NCBI GenBank assembly: GCA_947652115.1
Contig: OX393563.1
Span: 24,790,838 to 24,854,837, forward strand
DNA from: Blastomussa wellsi
Taxonomy: Eukaryota; Cnidaria; Anthozoa; Scleractinia; Plerogyridae
Reading direction: 5' to 3'
Length of the DNA: 64,000 nt
The position numbers and the translations under genes were made by a program. A model generated the notes under the pieces. That model was given only the letters and a program-made list of their open reading frames with translations, was not told the DNA's origin and ran no database searches. Each line of letters starts with the position of its first letter. Position 1 is the stretch's first letter. Of the stretch, positions 1-10,782 are shown one piece after another.

Positions 1-437
1 CTGACAGTAAGTCACCATTTTGTTCACTGAGACAAAACTGTAGCGAGGCAAAACATTCCTTTGGCTTTTGAATTGGAAAGCAAAAAACCATAATTATTGT
101 CCAGACCACAGCTGTAATTTCATTGGAAATATTATTGTCAAAATTTGGTCAGGCACTGTCTGGCTTTTATTTGCAGTCCTGTAGTGCATCCCTGACTTTT
201 AAGTGCTGCATTTAATAAAATAATTAGAATTTCAGTCTTGAGTGTGCTTGCCCTGGAAAGGAAATCAGGCACCATGTGACAGGCAAAGAATAATAATTAT
301 TTTTCAGAGTAAAATTTATTTTGTACACCATCGAACGCATTTTACACCCCCTCATGCTTAGCACTCACACTCGCTTCATGTGTTGTTTCTTGTGTTCTTT
401 TGCATTGATAGAGAGGTGGCGAATAGTCTATGCTTAC

Positions 438-3387
438 TGTGAATGACAGTGTCATCCGACACATTGTATTCTTTGGCATTTTGTAACATCACTTCCAGCA
501 GGCAAGTGTAACTCCCTCCATCTTCGACGGTAACAGCTTCTATTTTCAGCGGGCCAAGTGTGTCCTGGGATTTTTGTGGGTCAGGATTTCGCACACTTTC
601 CAATAACACACCATCTTTAAACCACGAAATCCTCTTCAGTCTGGTGGAACTTTTGTCTCCTCTTTCAGTCAAGTTGCAGGTGAGTGTGACGTCCTCACCA
701 GCTCGCAAGACACTGATATCAGGTATAACAACTTTGGGAATTTCATCTCCTAAAGAAAATAAAAATTGAAAAGCGAAAGTCTTCACTAATGCAAAAAACA
801 CATGTAGCACATTGAACAACATTGTCAACAATATTAGACGCATGTTGGAGAATACAACAGTTGCAAAAGAGTTGTTTGAAGCACTCTACATGGTTAAACT
901 TGTACATTACATTATGCATATTTATACTTATAAGACGTAGTGTTTTCAGTAAGCACTGATTGCCAACGGAAACATTTAGAAAAGTGCCTCTTTTCTTGAT
1001 CAAACAATGGGCCCTGAATAAACACCAGGCTCAAAATAAAATAATGCTGGATCTTGTACAGTGTAGTGTACATGTACGTATCATGTCAAGTTTTAAATGC
1101 TTCTGGCATTTAATCGAGTCCTGCATTTATAGCATGTTTCGCATTAATTTGAAAGTAGTGTAAAGTACAACTGAACCTCATCATTTATTAATAGAAGTAT
1201 TGACTGAAAAAAAACACCAAGTTCAGTATTGATAATTACATTTAATCCAAGGTTTTGCCTAGAGGTTTGCCTCCAAGGTTCTGCCCACAGGTTCATCTTC
1301 AGCCGGGAAAACCATGCTGAAAGCAGGTTATTTTCCCTGGCTCCCAGCTATTATCTACATCCCTGCAAACAGTCCTTTACTCTAACCAAACCAGCTGTCT
1401 ACATGTGTAGTTCAAATTTTATTGGGGTAAGACTTTAAGAGAAAAGAAAAGACAGTATTGAACTAAGGATAAAAAGAGGAGAAGACAACAAATCTACCAT
1501 TCCTTTTAATAGGCCATTTCCAAGTTCTATTCATATGGGAATTTGCTCAAACTGTCCAATTCAAGAAAAATCAGGATACCTTCCATAAACCAATCAATTG
1601 TCAAGAAAAACTAGTTTGGAGGGCAAAACATTTGCCATGTTCACATATTTTTGGATGCTATATAATTAATAGGTAACAGGACTACATGCTTGCCCAATTT
1701 GGAAATAATTGGATTCAAAAAATTTCTCGAACTGCCAAATTGGACACGGCGTACAGCCTCATCCAATTTCGCAGTCCTCAGAATTTTTTTCTCACCCAAT
1801 TATTTTCAAATTGGACAGTATGTAGTGCTATTATATAATTATACAAAGCACAGAGGTACAGCTGTATCTAATATGCAGTTACTATGAAATGCAGTTACTA
1901 TGAAAAAATTCTACAAATTCAGTGTAAACACATACCATAACATCTATTATTTTACTGACTAATGAAATAACCTGGTTTAAATTGTTGAGTGAAGGAAAAG
2001 GAGCAGTCCTTGCATGCTGTGCATGCTGTTTTACATGTAAACATAGACTATGTGGTCAACAAATCAAGTGTCACAACAAGTAAATGAACATAAACAAGTG
2101 TGAAGAACTTACTGCTGATAACGCTAACACTAAAGCCATGCCTTGCACCCACGACGGCTTTGCCAACTGCAAACGCATGACACTCGTAACTTCCCAGAAC
2201 TCCATGCTGACTATCGTCATCCAGTGTTACATTTTTGATGTGTATTGTAGCATAAAGCTTGGTTTTATTGGCTGCAAATTAAGTGTTAGAAGACTTTATG
2301 TGGTTCTACTGCAACCTAGGTATCAGTAGGGCCTGGAGGAATTGAATGTACTAATATTGGACAGTATGAGATCGTACAGTAAATAAAGCTCCATACAGCA
2401 TGCACCTGGTATTGAGCGCATTCTTTAACAAGTCGCAACTAATGCACATGTCTTACATGTACTGTTTGTTACAATGAAACTACTGTAAGCGGGGTCACCC
2501 AGACAAAGTTAACCAATCACATGGCAGAATGAGAACAATACATTCCAACAGTTTTGATTTGTGCCAATCAAATGACGGGTACAAAACAAAGAAATTTCAG
2601 ATGTGAAAAAAAAAACTTTACGGCAACAGTGCCTGGTGATGAATTTGGTTATTAGTTTATCATATTGTTGTTTTCATTTATTAGAAGTTTGGGCAGTAAA
2701 TGTAAGCTAAATCTCTAACGATCTTTCTTTTAAAAAGCTACTGTCAACGGTTCTATGCACTGTGTTGCATTTTCGAGCACACTTGTAAATGGTTTCTCAT
2801 GGCGAGCGCTCATATTTAAGGTTATTCAGTTCAGTGTTTGTATATCTTGGAAACCACAAAATATTGTCACACCAGCAGAATTATCGGATTTACAATGCCG
2901 AAATCTGCCCTAAAAAATAACAATCACCTTCTGGTTGCCGACCATGGCTCAAGGAATTTCTCCCTTTCTGGATAACATTTTTCAAAATCGTACTGTCAAA
3001 ACTCCAGTGTTTTTAAAAGGGTGACACTATATCTGTTTTGAGCAAAAAGTTCAACTGGAGGATTTTTTGTTCGCAATGCACTTCGAGAAGATTTTTTTTT
3101 TTTTTTTTTTTTGAGGTAATATGCTGCTTTTATTTGACGAATTACTCAGTTTTATCTTGAGAGCATTAATTTTACAGTTCTGTGCTGAGTTACCAAGCCT
3201 CTGAGTGGAAGTGAGGCTGAATGTGACCTTGTTTTGATACAAACCCTCTTGCTTTTGATATGTAAATCCTACGTTGTTATGCTAATTAGTTTCAGGTCTT
3301 TTTCATGAGAAGGTCACCCCAAGCCTCGCTTACATAAGCCCTGGTTACATTTCACAGAAAAATGGTCTATTGCCATTTGATTGCACT

Positions 3388-3420
<33 letters not shown>

Positions 3421-6400
3421 CACTTCGAGAAGATATGACCATCAACCGGGTTGAGGCATGCAATTTTCCCCTAGCAGTCTTAAGTTAGGTCCCTTACTAA
3501 AACAACATTGCTGTCGAACAGTAATTCAGACTCCCAATTTTTGCCGACGGAATGAATGAATGAATTTGTAGAATTGTTACATTGCAATATTCAGGACGAG
3601 AGGTCCGGTGTTGACATCAATAAATACTGTAAATATTCTGCATCATTATCACATTATGCTGAAGAGTAAAGTGATGATGTGGTGACGTGAGCTAATAAAA
3701 GGAAAAAACTGGCCAAAAATGTGAAGCATATCAGATTACCACGTGCGAGACTTGAGCCAGATGTTGTTTCTTTTTTTTTTCACTTTGAAAACCTAAAATT
3801 TACTATCAAAGGTGGACATATGAAATTAACTTGAAATAAACTTTGTTTGATTTAAACTTTCACGTAAACTGAAGCGAACAAACTGGACAAAAAGAGATGA
3901 ATAATTTCAAATTTCAAGTCTTGAATTACTGTAATTGATTAAGTTTGTTACAGTCAGTATAGGTTGGAATTCTCACAACATGTGCAGCTACAATTTTCAG
4001 TGAAATATTTACTCTTTTCCATTACCTTTCTGGTCTTTTTTAAATTTGAATATGTTCATTAGTTTTTCTCTATATCAATCTCGAGAATACTGTCACCTTT
4101 CATGTTCATTTTTGCGTTCGTGTTTCCAGCTCGTGTTTCCAGACATACCACCGGATAATAATGAAAACGCAACAGAAAACAAAAATAAACTTGAAAAGAA
4201 GCGAAAGTTTTAATTGCACCTGTTCCTTTTTTCTGAGCTTTGAATTATTTGCGTGGTGGAAAAAATGAATAACTTTTTAACTTGAGTCTTGCGGTTCGCA
4301 AACCCTAAGTCATTTTCCCCATGAATTTATTTTCTTTTCAGTTTAACAAAACAGCGGGCAAGGTGCATCCTGATAGTAAACAACAATACAGAAACGTTAT
4401 TTCCTCCATATGGTCGAATGCAAAATGCGAAAGTTTGACCAGTCAAAACCCCAATCAGGCCGGGCATTGTCCGTTGACCGGCCGTTATTTGCAGCCCTGT
4501 TTTAAACTTCACGTTCACCTAACTATCCAGAGTTCCTGAAGAATAATACTAATAAATACAATACATGTACATACGTTTTCCAACAAAATACTTAGTATAC
4601 CTAGAATGAGAAACGAAGAAAACTTAGTTTTTGGCCACAAAATTCGGTGGTCAACTCATACACGAGGTTGACTAGTAAATATACGGGTAAATAAGGCATG
4701 TATTAAAAACTAGTCAAACTTTTATTGCAATTCCAGAGTTTTGATTAGCTCACGGGCCATGGTATAATCACAGCCTCTTAAATGACACACATCACAGTAC
4801 ACATACACGCAGGTGTACATATCAGCAACAACAGACAGGAATTTTAAGCTCAAATTTTCAATTCTTTGGATGTTTTAAATAAAACAATTATTCCACTTCT
4901 GTTAGTTGGATATGAAACAGTCATAGCCAACTTCATGCTACACCACGTGCCTCATTAGCTGCTTACTGTGCAATCTCGTATCCAACACCAGGCCTGTGCA
5001 GACTAAGGGTGCCCAGATGCCTCAGGCGACTAGCTTTTCTTAAAGCACAGCCTTGAACACTCATTGGTGGAATACTTGTTAACTGTCTACACTAACCTTC
5101 CACTTCTTCTGTGCGGTTCGTAAAGTATAAGTCGTCATTTGGCTTTAGTTCTACGTAGTGATTATACTCATCTCTTCTCATAAATAAGATTTTTTCTGGA
5201 ACCTCAACTCCCGCCGAGTCAAAAGCAACACATGTCACCTGTGCTGAGGTGAACTCCAGTGGATAGATGTTCTCTGGAAAGGGTGGCACAATTTCAAAAC
5301 GGGATTCTGAAAGAAGAAGTAAATACCGGTACACTTACATGCATGTAGTGTAATACATGTATTATTCATCTTCAGCCAGTATTGGGGGTTGAAGAGGAAT
5401 AATGACAAAGAAACCAACACCACAAAATGGAAAAATTGAAGCATTCCAGCTTCCCTTTTTTAGACTTGTATCAGTTTTAAGAACAACATACATGGTAGTC
5501 ATCTCTCAACTTAGAATTGTATTTAGAGTTTTTTGTTTATTTTCTGCTTCAAAGTGAACATTGGTTTGCTCTGCCTATCTCCTTTTGATACAATATTAGT
5601 ACATGTACATACATGTGCATATTCATACATGTACATGTAGAACATGTGACAAGGAGTGCTGAGAAGTTTATAGAAAAGCAGAAATGCTTCAAAGTGGTAC
5701 TCATTCTCGTCCCCAGAGCCGCTTGTCCCTCTTAGCCGGCTGGGCCTGTGCACGAGGAACAAGTGGCTCTGGCGACACATGATTTGATTTGCTGAAATCA
5801 AACAATAAGAGTCCAATCACATCAGCTTCGAGAGGTTCTGTTTTTCCCTCGCTTGTTTCGATCTCCTCGACGGCTTTAGCGCGTCAATATAAACTTTAAG
5901 GTACGATTTCCTGTGCACGGTCACAAATTTGAATATCAAAAGAAATGTGACGCCACTGTTTGTAAACAAGAAATATCGCTATTTGCTTGCTACAGCATGT
6001 ACATGTACATGAGGCAGCACTGATAAATATCAACATGGCACCTGAAAAAAAGCCAGAAATGGTAACATGGTGGAAGTCTGAAACCCGATATGTTGCCATG
6101 GTAACATAACTGGTAGTCTCAATGTAGAACACACCTAGTAGAGTCTCAGAGCCATTTCTGATACACACTGGTTGAGATACAGTGCATGTATCTCGCTTTC
6201 ACATATTTGATTATTTCACTGAGTGTATAACGTCATAACTTGGCTAATTTAATTAAATATATCTGGAACAAAAAGAGATATTTAAAAAATGTAAGCGTCA
6301 GTTTTCTCCTCATACCGACCACTTGTCTATGTTTTAAAATGGCTTAAATCAGAGAGCTGCAAATTTGATCATATTACCCCTTTAAGTCACAGACTCCCCT

Positions 6401-7826
6401 CAATGCCCATTACATAACTTTAGGCTGAATGCTTGTCTTGGAAATCAATCAAAGATACCAATAATGATAGATAAATAAATACTGTAGAAGTAACAAAGAG
6501 TGAAATTGTGCAAATGTGTGATGAATTCCCAACATAGTCAAGCAGAATGTCCAGACAATCATTTTTTAAAGCTTTCCAATGTGTTTTGCATTGCATTGAG
6601 GAGTTCTATTATCATGTCCACTGTTACTACGTTGTAAATTTTTTTTTGTTTTTTCAAAGCCCTGAAAAAATTTATTTGCACTCTTGTTACAAATAGTCTC
6701 AGACAGAGTTGTCAAACTGTAACAGCCATACATAGCCATAGCACACCTTTGTGTATGTGAAGTGAAATCATTAATTATGACACATAAAGATTAGAACAAT
6801 TGTAATAATTATACAGTGTATCATTCTTGTTTACACTGTATTTTGACATGTAACTAGCAGCGATCCACTTAAACAACACAGTTTTTCAGTAGAGAGCTGA
6901 AAGGCCTTAAGAAATAATTCATTAAGTCTTCTGTTCCATTTAAAACCAAGTACCTTCAAATACCGAATGATTCCAAGTACTAAAGGAATAAGAATAATAG
7001 AAATGTCGAAATTCCTGTATGGCAAACTACTGTTCAAAATGGTTTAAAAGTTAGCTTTTTGAGTACATACATGTATGAGCTTATTGAACAGGACAATTGT
7101 TATATATGTAATTCAAGTCTTCGTATGGAAGACTTGAAGAAGACTTTTAATTCAAGAGACTTCCTCTGTAAATCCCAAAGATTTTGATCTTGGCGCCAGC
7201 TCGGAAATCCTGTTGCAAATACAAACAATTTGCACAAAACAGGTAGATCGGACTTACGTCACGCCATTTTAGCGCCGGTCTGTGCCAAATCTCAACACCA
7301 AGGACCGATGATTTTCAAATTGTATTTTGAAATTTCAAAGCAACTTGTAATAACCTTTGACTAACTACTGCTGATCCGAAAATCCGCTTCATTATTTATA
7401 AACATCACAATAAAATCCATCTCAAGTAAACACAATTCAAAATCTGCATTCAATTATCTGTCAAAGAGATGTTCACTCTAAAAAAAGGCTAACTCCGGAG
7501 TGAAAATCTCCCCATGAAGACATAAATGTTTTCTCACAATTTAGCTTCACTGATGAAATATCCGGATATCCTACATCGTCTCTTCAACCTCAAGAAATAC
7601 GCTTATTTGAATTGGCATGTTCTTGTCGCTTTCTTCGGACTGATGTTAAATAATTGCATGACAAAATTTCTAAGAACCGCTTACGCTCGCTTTACCAAGA
7701 AAATTTCACTCACAGCTATTGCTACACTTACTTAAGAATAGTAATAACACATTTATACCCACCTTGGGCACTTACTACAGGGAAAATAGCCAAAGCTAGG
7801 AGAAATATTCTAGCAAAATCAGCCAT
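438..7826 (-). CDS. Secreted or cell-surface Ig-domain protein, 5' part
   Basis: Four exons join with consistent phase-1 GT-AG introns: 7826-7763, 5306-5097, 2271-2113 and 749-438. Exon 1 is too short to stand out alone. It begins at an ATG and encodes a signal peptide (MADFARIFLLALAIFPVVSA) that ends just before exon 2. Exons 2 and 3 together form one Ig-like domain, with cysteines in VTCVAF and YECHAF and NxT glycosylation sites. Exon 4 is a second complete Ig domain with LTCNL, the core tryptophan in ISWFKDG, and the DGGSYTC motif. Exon 4 ends at a strong GTAAGC donor at phase 1, so the gene should continue beyond the left edge of the window. All-phase-1 introns are typical of shuffled Ig exons. 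The family supports adhesion or recognition outside the cell; the specific partner cannot be told. It lies downstream of, and co-oriented with, the CILP-like gene, but has its own signal peptide and so is treated as separate. Confidence 0.82.
750..2112 (-). other. Intron of the Ig-domain gene
   Basis: AT-rich intron between the second and third Ig-encoding exons seen here. I see no coding signal, repeat array or RNA gene in it. Confidence 0.6.
2272..5096 (-). other. Long intron of the Ig-domain gene
   Basis: AT-rich intron holding the retroposed insert at 3079-3434 and short homopolymer runs. No other gene was recognised in it. Confidence 0.55.
3079..3434 (-). mobile_element. Retroposed insert with polyT runs and target-site duplication
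   Basis: An insert of about 330 bp is flanked by the identical 14-mer CACTTCGAGAAGAT at 3079-3092 and 3421-3434. Next to the first copy is a run of 21 T, which reads as a polyA tail on the minus strand. On the minus strand an AATAAA signal sits roughly 20 nt before that tail (GTCAAATAAAAGCAG). This fits an L1-style retrocopy of a polyadenylated transcript inserted in the minus direction. The other end also carries 32 T, which is unusual for a simple insertion. The body shows no convincing protein. Confidence 0.6.
5690..5785 (-). repeat. Dispersed repeat with GCTCTGGNGACGAGAATG core
   Basis: Contains the reverse complement of a core that also occurs near 35690-35765 and 51310-51345 (variants of GCTCTGG, GACGAGAATG, with a GCCGGCTAAGAG block in two of them). 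Three copies in one window indicate an interspersed repeat family. I cannot name it. Confidence 0.5.
5823..5890. repeat. 68-bp exact duplicate, copy 1
   Basis: Identical over 68 bp to 7944-8011, starting CAGCTTCGAGAGGTTCTG and ending GCGCGTCAATAT. This copy lies in intron 1 of the Ig-domain gene, and the other lies just upstream of its start codon. It may be a dispersed repeat or a duplicated promoter-proximal segment. Confidence 0.8.
7763..7826 (-). CDS. Exon 1 (signal peptide) of the Ig-domain gene
   Basis: The 64-bp exon encodes a Met, a short polar stretch, a hydrophobic core (IFLLALAIF) and a VSA|Q cleavage-like site. It ends at AAG|GTGGGT with phase 1, matching the phase of the next acceptor at 5306. 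It is too short to be found by ORF length. About 118 bp upstream lies a 68-bp sequence that is exactly duplicated in intron 1. Confidence 0.78.
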
Positions 7827-7943
7827 CTTGCAATAATCTTTTTGTCAACCGCACCTCCTGCGAAAATCACTCGACCGAGGTCTCCAAGGAGAAAACAGCC
7901 TCCGGGTAGGAGTGAAAACGAGGCGCTTTTCCGTTTTCGAGTC

Positions 7944-8011
7944 CAGCTTCGAGAGGTTCTGTTTTTCCCTCGCTTGTTTCGATCTCCTCGACGGCTTTAG
8001 CGCGTCAATAT
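7944..8011. repeat. 68-bp exact duplicate, copy 2
   Basis: Identical to 5823-5890. It is located about 118 bp upstream of the Ig-domain gene's start codon, where the promoter or 5' UTR should lie. Confidence 0.8.
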
Positions 8012-9732
8012 CAAAGAAAAAAGAACCAAAACCCCTGGGAACAGGTTAAAAAAAACCGTTATTCTCCTTACATCATTGTGCCCCTGAAGAAGACTAGCTC
8101 TGCTAGGCGCAAGAAAAGAAAAAAGTGTCTTCTCGCGCCTGAGCTCCATCCCAATCGAACTGCAGGGACTTTGTGGGAGATACAGCACATGTGAGGGGGA
8201 ATTTATTTCCTCTCGTGTGCATTGTCTTTCGCGCGGGTGCACTGTGCAATTCTCGCCCTATATTTACTATTAAAAAATTAAAAATTAAAAGCAAAAAGAA
8301 AAGTTCACTTTTTAGCGGGCCAGCTATCTTGTCTATCATCGTTACTCGAGTTTTCTGAATCCGGGCGGAAGGCAAATTGCGCACACAGTTTGCGTGACAA
8401 TCCTTTTCATCGGTAACGGGGCAGCAAAGTTTCCAATCATTCTATCAATCAATTTTTTGAACATGTTAACACCGAGGAGCTCCTGTAAAATTTGATAAAA
8501 CGAGTACGTGCATATAAAGACAAAGAAATAAATAAAATGGAAAACAAGGAGATGATAAAACTACAGTAACCTGACCCAAATTGAGGACTAGAAATCTAAA
8601 AACGTAGATTTTCAAATGTAATAAAAAAAATATTGTACTTGATAAAAATTCCATAAAAGTTACAAAAAAAGATCATAAAATTAGAGGCTTACTTTGTTCC
8701 TATCCATTGCCTGTTTTCAAACCGAGGGGGAAAAGGTACGAGTCAACAAATTATGGGATTAGCAGCTATTGATCCACATAGTCAGAAAGGACACACCGAT
8801 ATTTAAAAAATCCCCAAGTTTGGTGTTAATAAACCCAATATTAGACTAGTACCTAGTCCCTTTCGATTTGAAACCAGGTAATAAATAATGCGCATTTCAG
8901 CAGTTTTCCGGACATTTCCCGATTCCCGGTTGTCAGTCCGCTTCCTGCGGACTTTGATAAAGCAGTGTGCAGACTTATAACCTGGAAAACAATAAAATCA
9001 CAGTGTTACGCTCCAATGATCAAGATCACCTGTATCCCACTGAAAACATACGATCATAATTATTTTTTCAGGTACCATTTTTGTTAAGTTGCGAACTTTG
9101 AATATTTCAGAGTGCCAAGAAACTGCTTTGAAAAGCATCATATTAGGGGAAAATTTACTCTACTGGTTCAACTAAAATAATTTAGGGATTACAACAGCAA
9201 TGAAATCGTTGATTGAAAGAAACAGCTAACGCGAAACTACAGTGAAAACCAAATATTCTTACCTGGCCGTCATCAAATCCATGCAGAATGCACATGGAAA
9301 AAGCACACTGGCCCTTGTGAGCCAATTAAGACGAAATCCTTTCCTCTGTATTGCTTCCTTAGCCAGACAAGTTGCGGAGAAATTGTTAGTAAATTCAGTA
9401 AATACATTTGTATGTGCATAACCCTAGTTTTTTGTTTAAAGTCCAGTCCAAAGTTTAGCGGCCATTTGTGGTGATTACATCATTGATCACACGTGATGCA
9501 ACAATGTGATATTGTTGGTTTTCACTGTCACGCCATCAAAAAAATAAACTCTAAACCATACAATGAAGAAAGCTGATAAATTCAAATGTTATAAAGTATT
9601 TATAGATAAACAACATCTCCAAATGTCAGGTCTGTCTGGTACACCATTCTTGAGTTATTTGCCGAAGCTTTTCACGGAAATTTTATACAGCGCTCAGTGT
9701 GGAGACGTCGCGTTCCGTGCCCCATTCGATGA

Positions 9733-9846
9733 GCACCTAGTCTCCTTCGCAGCCGTTTTTTGGGATGTCACGCAACGCTCCCCCCAATAATGGTGGGAGC
9801 GTTGCGTGACATCCCAAAAAACGGCTGTGAAGGAGACTAATGTGCA
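9733..9846. mobile_element. Near-perfect palindromic MITE
   Basis: Arms of about 50 bp (GTCTCCTTCGCAGCCGTTTT, then GGGATGTCACGCAACGCTCC) are inverted across a centre near 9788. Only a few mismatches separate the arms. A related fragment with GTGACATAGATGTCACGCAA lies near 10330. No coding capacity. This structure is typical of a foldback or MITE element. Confidence 0.8.
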
Positions 9847-10697
9847 CAAGCATGGCGGCCGGAAATCAGAGAAAACATCTGGCACGCACTTTTGCTATGA
9901 AAGCGATTGCTCTTTCCTTACTATCTAGTGTATACACATTAAACATCTTTCCTAATACTCGAACTGTTCAACCCTTCTACTCCCTTGCAAAATACGGCAT
10001 TTTTGCAAAACCATAGACCCAAAGACCACATACAATACACCATTTGAAAGGTATTGATTGTGGTACGGAAGAGGAAGTGACCTAGAGGAAGTGACTGTTT
10101 CATTTCAAAGCCATCCAAAATGATAAAAATTGAATATCTTAGGAAAAAGTTGTAGGGGTGGTTAAACAAATGTTAAAAGGTCTCATATAAGAGGGAGTAC
10201 GATTTTTATGCTTTAAAAAGATAGATCTTCCCAAGACCATTTTGCTGTCTAAACTTCATACAATTTAATCAAATATTTAGCATGTAATGGCATCTTGTGA
10301 CTGCAAAAAAGAGAAATCAGCTGAAGGCGTGACATAGATGTCACGCAAGGAAGGCTGCGAAGTCCGAGGTGTGCGTGAGCCACGATTGCGTGATCTGAGT
10401 AGTGAGTGTCCCGAGTCGCCATTACGTCATCTCTTCATTTAATTCACATGCCCAGACAATTCCCGAACAAAATAAACTAAAACGGGTTGAATGGCAGAAA
10501 TTCATTTCATAGCAAAAAGAACACAGTTAAAAATTAAAACAAGTGATACACTCGAACACCAACCCACGGTCTGGCCAGAATCTCATGCCATTTTAGTCTA
10601 AAAACGAACCGAAAAGCAATGGGAACCAGCCGCATTGGCTCGTTCCCTCGTTGTTTTGGTGAAGGAGATTTGTTCTTATTTCGCGAGTAGAACTAAG

Positions 10698-10782
10698 CTC
10701 TAATCAGGCGTTTTTTTTTTTTGGCAGCGGAAGGAAGAAAAATGTATATTTTTCCTTCCTCGCCTGATCGCAGCTGGTTAGA
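10698..10782. repeat. Nested hairpin
   Basis: Outer arms CTCTAATCAGGCG and CGCCTGATC..GTTAGAG enclose an inner palindrome, GGAAGGAAGAAAAAT paired with ATTTTTCCTTCC. This is probably a small foldback element; no coding capacity. Confidence 0.6.
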
